In this document: positions 24,850 to 33,555 of the stretch, one piece after another
Position numbering within the stretch: position 1 is the first letter of the stretch
Layout of the letters: the number at the start of each line of letters is the position of its first letter
Assembly (NCBI GenBank): GCA_964616985.1
Contig: CAZTVF010000018.1
Span: 1 to 56,512, forward strand
Source of the DNA: CAZTVF01 sp964616985
Lineage (GTDB): Bacteria > Planctomycetota > Phycisphaerae > SM23-33
Length of the DNA: 56,512 nucleotides
Direction: 5' to 3'
Notes under the pieces: generated by a model
What the model was told of the DNA's origin: nothing
The model's database searches: none
The model's input: the letters and a program-made list of their open reading frames with translations, nothing else
Made by a program: the position numbers and the translations under genes

Positions 24850-24857
24850 TACGGCAA
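24829..24857 (-). promoter_or_regulatory. Candidate promoter of the dcw operon
   Basis: On the minus strand TTGCCG (24852-24857) and TAGAAT (24829-24834) are 17 bp apart. The expected start near 24822 leaves a leader of about 32 nt before mraZ. It coincides with the MraZ boxes, as expected for autoregulation. Confidence 0.6.
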
Positions 24858-25166
24858 GAAAAAAATGATGAAAACGCGGAGGAGCCAGTGACTTCCGTTC
24901 CAGCAGCCTCCTCCCCTATCCACGCCATAGCGTCCTTGCCATGGAAAATGCCCTACGACTAGTGGATGCGGCAGACTTAAACTTTTTTTCGGGGTGCTTA
25001 TTGCGGTTTTCAATCAGCCACTTCGCGTCCCTGCCTCTGAAGGCAATACGCCGTATTCGTTTCTTCGGAAAACCGCTCCATTAACTTTAGAAAATCGCCA
25101 AAAAAAGCGAAAGCACGGATGACGCCACCTATTTGGCGGACGCAGATGGAAGAAACGCCCCTGCCC

Positions 25167-25202
25167 GCTTTCCGGCGTTCGCAGCGCTGAAAAGCGGGCG
25201 AT
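25167..25202. repeat. Intergenic hairpin related to the CGCTCGCTTTT family
   Basis: Arms GCCCGCTTT and AAAGCGGGC enclose CAGCGCTG. The reverse complement reads CGCCCGCTTTTCAGCGCTG, differing at one base from the left arm of the element at 33387 (CGCTCGCTTTTCAGCGCTG). It appears to be a diverged or half-length copy of that element. Confidence 0.6.
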
Positions 25203-25269
25203 GTCGTTGCCGCCGGCGCGCGGCCGCCGGGAGCCTTCCCGCGAGGCGGATCCTGGCCTCGGCGGTTCC

Positions 25270-25308
25270 GTGTGCAGAACCTGCCGCTGCGCGGCAGAAC
25301 CTGCACAC
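25270..25308. repeat. Two-stem perfect hairpin upstream of the glycosyltransferase gene
   Basis: GTGTGCAG (25270-25277) pairs with CTGCACAC (25301-25308), and CTGCCGC pairs with GCGGCAG inside, with AAC on both sides between the stems and a TGC loop. It lies 40 bases before the glycosyltransferase ATG and could fold in its mRNA leader. Confidence 0.6.
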
Positions 25309-25348
25309 CCTACGTCGCTGATTGGCAACCGCCCCCTGCCGCGGTACG

Positions 25349-26464
25349 ATGGCGGGCGTGAGCCGCGCGAGAATATGCCAACTGATCACCGAGCTTCGCC
25401 CCGCGGGCGCGGAACGCTGCATTTACGAACTGGCGACGCGGCTGGACCCCGCGAAGTTCGACGTGCAGGTGGCGGCGCTGCGAGGCGGCGCGGTGGCCGA
25501 TCGGCTCGCCGCCGCCGGCGTAAAGGTGACCGTGCTGGGCGTCCGCGGCAAGTGGGACGTGGCCAAGCTCGGCACGCTCAAACGCCTGCTGCGGGATGAG
25601 CGGATCGACCTGCTCCACACGCACCTCTTCCACGCCGACCTCGCCGGACGTTTGGCCGCCCGCGCCGCGGGCGTCAAGCATCTGGTCAATACCGTCCACG
25701 TGGCCGAGGCCCGCTGGCGGCCTTGGCAGTACGCCTTCGCCCGCTGGACCGCCGGCCGCTGCGACCGCATCATCGCCGTCTCGCAAGCCGTGGCCGACCA
25801 CCACAGCCGCCGTGCCCGCCTGCCCGCCGGCCGATATACCGTGATCCCCAATGGCATCGATGCTGCCGCATATGAACACGACGAAGCCGCCCGGCAGCGA
25901 CTTCGCGCCCAATGGGGCCTGGCCCCCGACGCGCTGCTGGCTGCGTTTGTCGGGCGGCTCGACCCGCAGAAAGGCATCGACACCTTGCTGGCTGCGGCCA
26001 AGGCAACGGCCTCGCAGGACCTGCAGTTTGTGCTCGCCGGCGACGGCCCGCAGCGTCCGCTCGTCGAGCAGTTCATCGCCGCCGATCCCGCAGGACGCTT
26101 CGTCCGCATGCTGGGACGAATCGACGACGTCCGCTCCGTCCTCAGCGCCGCCGACCTCTTCGTCATGCCCAGCCGATGGGAAGGCTTCGGCCTGGCCGCC
26201 GCCGAGGCCATGGCCGCCTGCCTGCCCGTGATCGCCACGGCCGTGCCGGGCCTGACCGAGGTGCTCGACGGCGGCAATGCCGGCCTGCTCATTCCACCCG
26301 ACGACCCCGCCGCCCTGGCCGCCGCCATCCACCGCCTCGCCGCCGACGCCCCCCTCCGCCGCACCCTCGCCGCCGCCGGCCTCCAACGCGTCGGCCTCAA
26401 CTACCGGATCGAAACCTTCATCCAACGTCACGAGGAGTTGTACCGAGCCATCGCGGGAAGCTAA
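25349..26464 (+). CDS. Glycosyltransferase family 4 (GT-B fold)
   Basis: 371 residues. CQLITELRPAGAERCIYELATRL is the N-terminal acceptor loop of GT4 enzymes, VNTVHVAEARWRPWQYAFARW the central region, FVGRLDPQKGIDTLLAA the start of the donor domain, and MPSRWEGFGLAAAEAMAACLPVIAT the EX7E-type nucleotide-sugar site. It probably transfers a sugar to a cell-surface glycan or lipid; donor and acceptor are unknown. The ATG at 25349 is chosen; a TTG at 25322 and a GTG at 25358 are alternatives, and no strong ribosome site decides. The gene is divergent from the dcw operon. Confidence 0.85.
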   Translation: MAGVSRARICQLITELRPAGAERCIYELATRLDPAKFDVQVAALRGGAVADRLAAAGVKVTVLGVRGKWDVAKLGTLKRLLRDERIDLLHTHLFHADLAGRLAARAAGVKHLVNTVHVAEARWRPWQYAFARWTAGRCDRIIAVSQAVADHHSRRARLPAGRYTVIPNGIDAAAYEHDEAARQRLRAQWGLAPDALLAAFVGRLDPQKGIDTLLAAAKATASQDLQFVLAGDGPQRPLVEQFIAADPAGRFVRMLGRIDDVRSVLSAADLFVMPSRWEGFGLAAAEAMAACLPVIATAVPGLTEVLDGGNAGLLIPPDDPAALAAAIHRLAADAPLRRTLAAAGLQRVGLNYRIETFIQRHEELYRAIAGS

Positions 26465-26466
26465 AC

Positions 26467-26497
26467 ATGCTTTTGGCCCTGACGGGCCTAAAAGCAT
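26467..26497. repeat. Hairpin after the glycosyltransferase gene
   Basis: ATGCTTTTGGCCC, a TGAC loop and GGGCCTAAAAGCAT pair with one bulged base. It begins three bases after the stop codon and is followed by GGCACCC, the tail seen in the family at 12219 and 40414. There is no T tract after it. Confidence 0.65.
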
Positions 26498-26583
26498 GGC
26501 ACCCTCGCGGCTTCCCCACACAGCCGGTCTTTCATTTGACCTCGCCCGCCCCTGCCGCTAGGCTTTTGGCCACGGAGAACATC

Positions 26584-27678
26584 ATGGAACTGGAATACAA
26601 GCGGGACTTCGATCAGACGCTCAAGCGGTTTGAGGCGTGGTGGCACAATGAGATCATCGACCGCCCGCCGGTGTCGATGTGGGTGCGGCCTGACAAGCCC
26701 GTCGCGGCCGCGGGCACGCCTCCGCCGCAGAAAACGTACGCGACCCTTCGCGACCGCTGGCTGGACTTGGAGGGCGCGCTCGAACGCTTCGAGCACAACG
26801 TGAAGCAGAGTTTCTACTTCGCCGACACGTTCCCCATGTTCATGCCCAATGTCGGGCCCGAGGTGTGCGCCACCGTCTTCGGCACGGAGCTGGAATTCGG
26901 CGAGAACACCAGCTGGTCCAAGCCCGTCGCCGCCAGTTGCCGCGACATCCTCAAGATTAAGCCCAACCTGGACAACCCCTACTGGAACGCCATCCGCAAG
27001 GGCACCGACCTGTCGCTGGCGCGCGGGCAAGGCAAGTGGATCACCGCCCTGCCGGACCTGCACACCAACGGCGACCTGCCCGCGGCCTTGCGCGATCCGC
27101 AGGAACTGTGCATCGACCTGGTCGAGGATCTCGAGGGCGTCCGCCTGGCCGTGGAGCACGTGACCCGGTCGTTCGCGCTGATGTACGAGGACCTGTGGAA
27201 CCGCATCGAACGTCATGGCCTGCCGTCCACGACGTGGACGCCCGCGCTGCACATGGGCAAGAGCTACGTGACCAGTTGCGACTTCATCTGCATGATCTCG
27301 CCGGAGATGTTCCAGAAGACGATCCTGCCGTCGCTGGCGTGGGAGATGCAGTACCTCGATCGAAACATATTCCACCTCGACGGCCCCGGGGCGTTGCGGC
27401 ACCTGGACGCCCTGCTGGCCCAGCCCAGGCTCAATGGCGTGCAGTGGGTGTGCGGCGCCGGCCAAGGCCCGGCCCGCAAGTGGATCGACGTGTACAAGCG
27501 GATCCAGGCCGCGGGCAAGAGTATCCAGCTGATGGCCGAGAACTTCGACGACGCGATGGCGGTGGCCGAGCACCTCAAGCCCCAGGGCGTGTGGTTCTGC
27601 ATCGGCGGCAGCTACAGCGAGACCGAAGGCAATGACATCCTCCGGAAGATCACCCGCTGGGCGGAAGAAAAAAAGTGA
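26584..27678 (+). CDS. Uroporphyrinogen decarboxylase (URO-D) superfamily protein
   Basis: 364 residues. The layout KRDFDQTLKRFEAWWHNEIIDRPPVSMWV at the N-terminus, then ISPEMFQKTILPSLAWEMQYLDRNIFHLDGPGALRHLDALLAQPRLNGVQWVCGAGQG and WFCIGGSYSETEGNDILRKITRWAEE, matches the URO-D/corrinoid methyltransferase-like TIM barrel (MtaA/CmuA relatives) found next to catabolic genes. True heme synthesis is unlikely, because the N-terminal heme-enzyme motifs are absent. GGAGAA precedes the ATG at 26584. It lies upstream of a glycyl radical enzyme on the same strand. Confidence 0.7.
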   Translation: MELEYKRDFDQTLKRFEAWWHNEIIDRPPVSMWVRPDKPVAAAGTPPPQKTYATLRDRWLDLEGALERFEHNVKQSFYFADTFPMFMPNVGPEVCATVFGTELEFGENTSWSKPVAASCRDILKIKPNLDNPYWNAIRKGTDLSLARGQGKWITALPDLHTNGDLPAALRDPQELCIDLVEDLEGVRLAVEHVTRSFALMYEDLWNRIERHGLPSTTWTPALHMGKSYVTSCDFICMISPEMFQKTILPSLAWEMQYLDRNIFHLDGPGALRHLDALLAQPRLNGVQWVCGAGQGPARKWIDVYKRIQAAGKSIQLMAENFDDAMAVAEHLKPQGVWFCIGGSYSETEGNDILRKITRWAEEKK

Positions 27679-27918
27679 GGGGCAAGCGGAAGAGCAGGTG
27701 AGGGGGAGATGCGTTGCGAGCGATAGACGTTCAGATGATCCAGAGGACGATGCCCGAGTGCAGCGGCCCGCTTGCGGTTTAGCGCACGCGACCAGACCCA
27801 GTGGGCTCGCACGCGGCCAGCCCGCCGGCGTGGCAAGACCAAGCCTCCCGCGATCGCCAAACCAATCTGGAGGCGCCCCAACGCATCGCGCCTACGATGC
27901 CGGTAGAAGGAGAAGCAC

Positions 27919-28062
27919 ATGCTCCACCTGCTGGCCGACGTCGACCTGCCCGAGACGTACCATTTCCTCGGGCTGGGTTGGTTTATCATTCACCTCATCG
28001 CGATCCCCGGTTTCTTCTTCGCCGGGTACATGCTGGCGCGGACTCGTCAAAAGAAGGCATAG
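27919..28062 (+). CDS. 47-residue single-TM protein
   Basis: Translation MLHLLADVDLPETYHFLGLG, then the hydrophobic stretch WFIIHLIAIPGFFFAGYMLA, then RTRQKKA. It has a perfect AAGGAG ribosome site before the ATG and a positively charged cytoplasmic end, so it is very probably expressed. One TM helix. No family recognised. It sits between the URO-D-like gene and the glycyl radical enzyme gene. Confidence 0.65.
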   Translation: MLHLLADVDLPETYHFLGLGWFIIHLIAIPGFFFAGYMLARTRQKKA

Positions 28063-28104
28063 AGGACGAAGGCAGTTTGTTCGCTGTGGGCGGGTTGGGG
28101 GCGC

Positions 28105-28113
28105 TGGTATAAT
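28105..28113 (+). promoter_or_regulatory. Extended -10 promoter of the glycyl radical enzyme gene
   Basis: TG-G-TATAAT is a perfect extended -10 element. No -35 match exists at 17 bp, which extended -10 promoters do not need. The expected start near 28120 gives a leader of about 20 nt that includes the ribosome site AAGGAAGGA (28126-28134) before the ATG at 28140. Confidence 0.65.
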
Positions 28114-28139
28114 GGCCCTTTATATAAGGAAGGATCGCC

Positions 28140-30304
28140 ATGATCGCCAGCCCGATACAGCGTTTGTCCGTTTCCACCCGCGTTCTGGCCCAAGCCGCAC
28201 TGGCCGGCGAGTGGGGACGGGGCATGTGCAATACCCCCCCTGCATTGACGGCCGGGAAGACATCCAGTCCCTGCCCGTGCAGCTGAAGTTCGCACACTGC
28301 GTCAAGCTCATCGCCGAAGAGGCCCCGCTTCGGGTGCTGCCGCACGAACTGGTCGTCGGGTCGGCCACGCTGGCCCACGCCTCATATCATCGCGTGCCTG
28401 TGATGGAGAAGGGCCAGCCGGCCTTCTACGGCACCAGCCACACGACCATCGGCTTCGACCACGCGCTGAAGGTGGGCTACTGCGGTCTGCGGAAGCAGAT
28501 CGACGAGCGTCTGGCCCGCGGCGGGCTGGACACGCTGGGCATCGAGACGCTGGGGGCGATGCGCACGTGCCTCGACGCCGCCGGCATCTGGCACCGCCGC
28601 CACATGGACCTGCTGACCGAGCGGATCGCCGCCTCCACCGGCGCCCTGCGCGACACGTACGTCCGCGTCCGGCAGGCCCTCGCCCCGGTGCCGGAAAACC
28701 CGCCGCAGACCTTCCACCAAGCCGTCATGTCGCTGTGGTTCATGTTCGCCTTCCAGCGCCTGTGCGGCAACTGGTCCGGCGTCGGCCGCATCGACAAAAT
28801 GCTGGGGCCCTGGCTGCAGCGCGATCTGGAGGCCGGCCGCATCACGCTGGGCGAGGCCCGTGAGCTGCTCGCCCACTTCTGGATCCACGGCTGCGAGTGG
28901 CTGGGCGAGCCCGCGCACAACTGCGGCACGGGCGACGCGCAGTATTACCAGAACGTCATCCTCGGCGGCGTGGACGAACGAGGCGGCGACATCACCAACG
29001 ACGTCACCTACCTCGTTCTGGACGTGGTGGAGGAACTCCGGATCAACGAGTTCCCCATCGCGGTGCGGCTGAGCCCGCAGTCGCCGCATCGCCTTTTGCA
29101 GCGCGTGGCCGAGGTGCAGCGGCTGGGCGGCGGCATGGTGGCGGTCTACAACGAAGGGCAGATCATCCAGAGCCTCGTGGATTTCGGCTACCCGCTGGAG
29201 GAAGCCCGAGACTTCTGCAACGACGGCTGCTGGGAGATCATCATCCAGGGCAAGACGAGCTTCGGCTACAGCCCCTTCGACACGCTGGCCATCCTGCAGC
29301 GGGTGATCGGCGTGACGGACACGCAGACGACGGGCCCTGAGTACGGCGGCGCCAAGGCGGCGACTCCCCAGGGGCCGGTGCCACCGTTCAGTTCTTTCGA
29401 CGACCTCTACGCGGCGTATCGGGCCCAGCTGGAGGCGAAGGTCGACGAGGTGCAGAACTCGCTGGACGGCGCGATCAACCCCAACCAGCTCGCGCCGCTG
29501 CTGTCGGTGATGGTCCAGGACTGCATCGAGAACGCCCGCGACTACTACTTCGGCGGCCCGCGATACACCGTCCGCGCCCCCCACGCCGGCGGCCTGGCCG
29601 ATACGGGCAACAGCCTGCTGGCGATCAAGAAGCTCGTCTTCGACGACCGCCAGCTGACGCTGGAGCAACTGGTGCGGATGCTCCGCAACAACTGGGATGG
29701 CAGCGAGGATCTCCGCCGCCAGGTCGCACGGCAGTTCGAGTTCTACGGCAACGGCAACGCCCAGGCCGATGCGATGGTGCGACGGGTGTTCGACGACTTC
29801 CTGACGTTCGTCGCCAAGGTCAAGTGTCGCAAAGGCGTCCTCCGCCCGCCCGGTGTCAGCACGTTCGGCCGCGAGATCGACTGGCGTTCGCAGCGCGGCG
29901 CCACGGCCGTCGGCAAGCGGAAGGAGGACATCCTGGCCCTGAACTTCTCGCCTTCGCCGGGCACCGACCTCAAGGGCCCCACCGCCGTCATCCGCTCACA
30001 TTGCGCAATGGGCCTCGAACGCCTCACCAACGGCACGGCCATCGAGCTCAAGATGCATCCCTCCAGCGTTGAGGGCCCCGCGGGCACAGCCGCGCTGGTG
30101 AGCCTGATGCAGACCTTCCTCAAGCTCGGGGGCATCTTCATGCACATTGACGTGGTGGACAACGAGGTGCTCCGCGACGCCCAGGCCCACCCCGACAAAT
30201 ACCAAGGTCTCGCCGTCCGCGTCTCGGGCTGGTCGGCACGGTTCGTCACGCTGAACAAGGACTGGCAGGAGATGGTGATCAACCGCTCGACGCAGCAGGG
30301 ATAG
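28140..30304 (+). CDS. Glycyl radical enzyme (pyruvate formate-lyase-like), frame broken near N-terminus
   Basis: The ATG at 28140 with a strong ribosome site opens a frame (MIASPIQRLSVSTRVLAQAA...GRGMCNTPP) that leaves the main frame at a run of seven C (28234-28240). With eight C the two frames join as MCNTPPCIDGREDIQSLP and give a protein of about 721 residues. The main frame has the thiyl cysteine in FCNDGCWEIIIQGK (TGC at 29228) and the glycyl loop RVSGWSARF (Gly codon at 30227), with W where Y or F is usual. Chemistry is anaerobic radical catalysis; the substrate is unknown. No radical SAM activase lies nearby. In-frame translation from an ATG at 28112 is possible, but that codon overlaps the -10 element. 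Confidence 0.8.
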
Positions 30305-30372
30305 GATTGAAGCGGCCAGGCCGAGGCGGTCTGACGCTATCCTGTTCCGCCGCGATGGCCTGACATCTCCGC

Positions 30373-30401
30373 TTACTTCCTGGTCCGCCTGTGAGTATAA
30401 T
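30373..30401 (+). promoter_or_regulatory. Candidate promoter of the TerC-family gene
   Basis: TTACTT (30373-30378) and TATAAT (30396-30401) are 17 bp apart. The -10 box is perfect and the -35 box matches at three positions. The leader to the ATG at 30486 would be about 78 nt and GC-rich. Confidence 0.6.
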
Positions 30402-30485
30402 GCCGTCCCGGCTGAACCGGCCGCTGACCCGGAACGTGAACCCGGAGCAGTGAGCCCGCGCCGCGGAAAAAGGTGTATTACCGAC

Positions 30486-31463
30486 ATGATCTGGCTCTGG
30501 GCAATATTCATCGCGTTCATCATCCTGATGCTGGCTCTGGACCTTGGCGTTTTCCACCGTCGCCTGCACGAGATTTCCATGAAGGAGGCAACGTCGTGGA
30601 CGATCGTGTGGGTCTGCCTGGCCCTTTCCTTCACGGTCTTCGTCTACTTCCTGTATCAGTACCGCCTCCTGGGGCTCGAGGCGCCGCCGGATCTCAAGGG
30701 CTACCAGGCCTCGCTGCTGTTCCTCACCGGCTACATCGTCGAACTGTCGCTCAGCGCCGACAACATCTTCGTGATGGCCCTGATCTTCTCCTACTTCCGT
30801 GTGGAGGGGGCCTACCAGCACCGCGTGCTGTTCTGGGGCATCCTGGGCGCGGTCGTTCTGCGGGCGCTGATGATCCTGGGGGGCATCGCCCTCATCAACC
30901 GCTTTGACTGGATCCTTTACATCTTCGGGGCGTTCCTGATCTTCTCGGCCTATCGCATGCTGTTCAGCAAGGGCGAGATGGATCCCCGAAAGAACCCGGC
31001 CGTGCGCTTGGCCCGCAAGCTGCTGCCGGTCAGCGATGAGTTTGACGGCCCCCGCTTCATCACGCGTCACAACGGCAAGCGCATGCTGACGCCTCTGGCG
31101 CTGGTGCTGTTGGCCGTCGAAAGCGCCGATGTGATTTTTGCCGTCGATTCCATCCCCGCCATCTTCGCCATCACCGACGTGCCGTTTATCGTCTTCACCA
31201 GCAACATCTTTGCGATCCTGGGGCTGCGTTCGATGTATTTCGCCCTTTCGGCCGTGCTCAAGAAGTTCCGCTACCTGAAGGTCTCGCTGGCAGTGCTGCT
31301 TGCGGTGGTGGGCCTCAAGATGCTGCTGAAGAACTTCGTCCACGTCCCAGCCTACGTCACGCTGGGCGTGATCCTGCTGGTGCTCGCCGGCGGCATCGTC
31401 GCCTCCATCCTCCACCCCGGGAAGGATGCACACGCCGATGCGGGCGGCAATGCAGGGCATTGA
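30486..31463 (+). CDS. TerC/Alx family integral membrane protein
   Basis: 325 residues, about eight or nine TM helices. LSLSADNIFVMALIFSYF and VESADVIFAVDSIPAIFAITDVPFIVFTSNIFAILGLRSMYF are the paired TerC motifs whose acidic residues bind metal ions. The family is linked to tellurite resistance and manganese efflux or homeostasis (Alx, MeeY/MeeF). AAGGTG lies ten bases before the ATG at 30486. The C-terminus is His/Asp-rich (HPGKDAHADAGGNAGH), which may bind metal. I saw no yybP-ykoY riboswitch in the leader. Confidence 0.88.
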   Translation: MIWLWAIFIAFIILMLALDLGVFHRRLHEISMKEATSWTIVWVCLALSFTVFVYFLYQYRLLGLEAPPDLKGYQASLLFLTGYIVELSLSADNIFVMALIFSYFRVEGAYQHRVLFWGILGAVVLRALMILGGIALINRFDWILYIFGAFLIFSAYRMLFSKGEMDPRKNPAVRLARKLLPVSDEFDGPRFITRHNGKRMLTPLALVLLAVESADVIFAVDSIPAIFAITDVPFIVFTSNIFAILGLRSMYFALSAVLKKFRYLKVSLAVLLAVVGLKMLLKNFVHVPAYVTLGVILLVLAGGIVASILHPGKDAHADAGGNAGH

Positions 31464-31517
31464 CGGCCGACTTAACTGGCATTGACGGCCGGCAGGCGGC
31501 AGCAAGGCGGCCACCCA
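31457..31517. repeat. Direct and inverted repeats between TerC and SGNH hydrolase genes
   Basis: GGCATTGACGGCCG occurs at about 31457 and again at 31478, overlapping the terC stop codon. GGCGGC...GCAAGGCGGCCACC (31494-31514) has words of the GGGTGGCGGCC family. The genes converge here, but there is no T-tract terminator. Confidence 0.5.
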
Positions 31518-31526
31518 ACACTGCCG

Positions 31527-33218
31527 TTAGTAAAGCTTGACCAGGTGCACGTTGACGATGCTATCGCCCTTGAGCTTGTTCTTGAGGTCGATGATGACAA
31601 AGGTGTTGGCGTACTTGTCGTGCGGGTACTGGCTCTTGCCATAGGACATGAACGAGTTCGTCACGCCCTTGCCGTCGCCAGTCTTATCCTGGTCGGCCAG
31701 CACCAGGTCGAAACCCAGGAAGTCACGCTTGCTGAGGTCCGAATCCGTCCATTTGCTGAAGCGGTGGAACTGCCACTTCTGGTCGGCGATGAACATGTAC
31801 GCCTTGTAGCCCTTCTCGGTCTTCTCGCCGGCAACCACGGCGGGGCCACAGATGTTCCGCCCCTGCCAAGGCCGCAGCGCCACGGCGAACTTCGGCTTCT
31901 CGTAGGGGTGCATCATCGCCTGGTACACGTCGCAATCCACGCCGATGTCCGCGAAACGCTCGTTGGGCCGATAGTCCAGCCACACCGTCAGGCCGTCCTG
32001 CCCCCACGGCCAATCGTGTTCAGAAACGATCTGCGAGTCGAAGACCTCCGCGTCGATCTGCAACCACTTGCCGTCCACGACCGACAGCGTCCACTCGACC
32101 GCCTTCTTGCCCTCGGTGCGGTTCGCGTCGCCTTCGATGACGCCCGAGACCTTATTGTCCGTCATGTGCAGCACGGGCGTGCGGCACAGGTCGATCACGT
32201 AAACATTGCGGCGAGTGCCGTCGGTGATTTCCAGGACGATGTCCGCGGCCGCACCCATCTCCAGCGCCAGCGAACCGGCCGGCAGCTCGAGGTTCACGGT
32301 GTCCTTGCCGGTGAGCTTCCACTGCACGCTCTTGCGGGCCATCTCGTCGAGGCCCTTGCTGCGAAAGCTGTAGGTGGCCGTCACCGTCAGCGGCGCGTCG
32401 GTCGTGATCGCCAGCGCAATATTGGCGTCCGCCTCCGTCAACATGCGGGCGCCCAGGGCCACCTTCACCGGCAGCTCGGCGGCCGGGGTCGAGAGCTTGC
32501 GTTCGCCCGAGCCGGGCTTGGCGTCCAGGGCCATGCGGCGCAGCAGCGCCGCGGCGATCTGGTACTGCCCCAGGGCCGAGGGGTGCACCGAGTCGGCCCG
32601 GAAGATCTGCGAGGGAAGGGCCGCCTTCTGGGCCGCCTCGAACTCCTCCTGCACCGGCGCGTAGACCGCGCCCTGTGCCGCCGCCACGTCCTTGACGGCC
32701 GCTCCGCAGAGCTTGAGGAAGTCGCTCGTGCCGTCGATGGCCCACATGCTCGACCAGCCCAGCGACTCATCCGTCAGCGTGGGCGACATCACCACCGGAA
32801 CAACCCCACCGGCCTTGGCGGCCGCGGCGAAGGCGTCGATCTGCTTGCGGTAGTTCTCGATCGACTTGTCCATCGGCAGGCCGATCCGCCACGAGCTGTT
32901 GATCGAGTCGTTCATGCCCGTCATCAGGCTGATGATGGTGGGCCGACTGTCCTTGGCGGCCTTGTCGAGCTGCTCCTTGGTCGCCCCCGACGGCGCGCCG
33001 TCCCTGCCGGCCTGCAGGAACTTGGCCTTGGCCTGGGGATTGTAGTGACGGTAGACCCGCTCAACCATGCGGCGGTACGTGTCGTTGTGCGTGATGCTGT
33101 CGCCGAGGAAGACCCACACGTCGTCCGGCCGCACGAAGCTCGCCCGCTCCTGCCCTGCCGCCGACGACGCCAGCACCAACCCAGCCACCACCGCCACGAT
33201 CCAAAATTGCGCGCGCAT
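31527..33218 (-). CDS. Secreted SGNH/GDSL hydrolase with C-terminal CBM9-like domain
   Basis: 563 residues. Signal peptide MRAQFWIVAVVAGLVLASSAAGQ. The N-terminal half is an SGNH hydrolase: VWVFLGDSITHNDTY (block I, catalytic Ser), SLMTGMNDS (block III, Asn), and ADSVHPSALGQYQIA (block V, Asp-x-x-His). The C-terminal third (KAVEWTLSVVDGKWLQIDAEVFDSQIV...DGLTVWLDYRPNERF...GFDLVLADQDK) resembles a CBM9/DOMON-like carbohydrate-binding domain. It probably deacetylates or de-esterifies a glycan outside the cytoplasm. AAGGAG precedes the ATG at 33218. No partner in the same operon. Confidence 0.8.
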   Translation of the reverse strand: MRAQFWIVAVVAGLVLASSAAGQERASFVRPDDVWVFLGDSITHNDTYRRMVERVYRHYNPQAKAKFLQAGRDGAPSGATKEQLDKAAKDSRPTIISLMTGMNDSINSSWRIGLPMDKSIENYRKQIDAFAAAAKAGGVVPVVMSPTLTDESLGWSSMWAIDGTSDFLKLCGAAVKDVAAAQGAVYAPVQEEFEAAQKAALPSQIFRADSVHPSALGQYQIAAALLRRMALDAKPGSGERKLSTPAAELPVKVALGARMLTEADANIALAITTDAPLTVTATYSFRSKGLDEMARKSVQWKLTGKDTVNLELPAGSLALEMGAAADIVLEITDGTRRNVYVIDLCRTPVLHMTDNKVSGVIEGDANRTEGKKAVEWTLSVVDGKWLQIDAEVFDSQIVSEHDWPWGQDGLTVWLDYRPNERFADIGVDCDVYQAMMHPYEKPKFAVALRPWQGRNICGPAVVAGEKTEKGYKAYMFIADQKWQFHRFSKWTDSDLSKRDFLGFDLVLADQDKTGDGKGVTNSFMSYGKSQYPHDKYANTFVIIDLKNKLKGDSIVNVHLVKLY

Positions 33219-33386
33219 GTCTGCTCCTTCAGTTGGGGACATCATATCCAACCCCCGCTCGGCCGTGAAGCATCGACGAATATCGTGCCTCGCTCTGGCG
33301 GCGCCGCTTGGGCAGGCGTGGATTTTTCCGGGTGCATTCGGTCTTCTGTGGCACCCTGAGAGCTTGCACAAGGCAAACCGCGAAGT

Positions 33387-33443
33387 CGCTCGCTTTTCAG
33401 CGCTGTTGCTGCCCGTAGGTCAAACAGCGCTGAAAGGCGAGCG
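33387..33443. repeat. Large hairpin, CGCTCGC family, inner stem version 1
   Basis: CGCTCGCTTTTCAGCGCTGT (33387-33406) pairs with ACAGCGCTGAAAGGCGAGCG (ending 33443) over about 21 bp with one G-T pair; the loop is about 15 bases. The outer arm CGCTCGC/GCGAGCG recurs at 37312-37367 with a different but still paired inner stem. Confidence 0.8.
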
Positions 33444-33478
33444 ATAGCCACCGGATCGAATCCCGCAATGCTCTTCCA

Positions 33479-33508
33479 CTACGACCTACGACCTATGACC
33501 TACGACCT
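33479..33508. repeat. TACGACC tandem repeat
   Basis: CTACGACC units repeat with one variant (CTATGACC), four copies in 30 bp. The reverse complement word AGGTCGTAGG recurs at 51786-51818 after the GH1 gene. Confidence 0.65.
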
Positions 33509-33526
33509 CTCTGAAGGCAAACGCCC

Positions 33527-33555
33527 TTGACGCGGTCTGGAGATCGTCATACTCT
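33527..33555 (+). promoter_or_regulatory. Candidate lpxD promoter
   Basis: TTGACG (33527-33532) and TACTCT (33550-33555) lie 17 bp apart and 36 bp before the lpxD ATG. The -35 box is good; the -10 box matches at three positions. Confidence 0.45.

Larger units (their letters stand above)
24858..25348. other. Non-coding gap between divergent mraZ and glycosyltransferase genes
   Basis: No convincing gene in 490 bp. It holds an inverted repeat GGAGGAG/CTCCTCC (24880-24916), an AT-rich block (24970-25110), a hairpin with arms GCCCGCTTT/AAAGCGGGC (25167-25202), and a strong hairpin GTGTGCAG-AAC-CTGCCGC-TGC-GCGGCAG-AAC-CTGCACAC broken into stems at 25270-25308. Short minus-strand frames here have no protein character. 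Confidence 0.5.

Noticed and set aside
25010..25422. Minus-strand frames of about 100 codons upstream of mraZ
   Set aside because: Arg/Ala-rich translations without a ribosome site, overlapping hairpins and the start of the glycosyltransferase gene.
28112..28260. ATG at 28112 as the natural start of the glycyl radical enzyme
   Set aside because: It lies inside the TATAAT box and has no ribosome site. The translation up to the C tract (ALYIRKDRHDRQPD) is not like the N-terminus of the family.
30402..30485. yybP-ykoY manganese riboswitch before the TerC gene
   Set aside because: The gene family made this plausible, but the roughly 80-nt leader lacks the conserved paired loops of that riboswitch.
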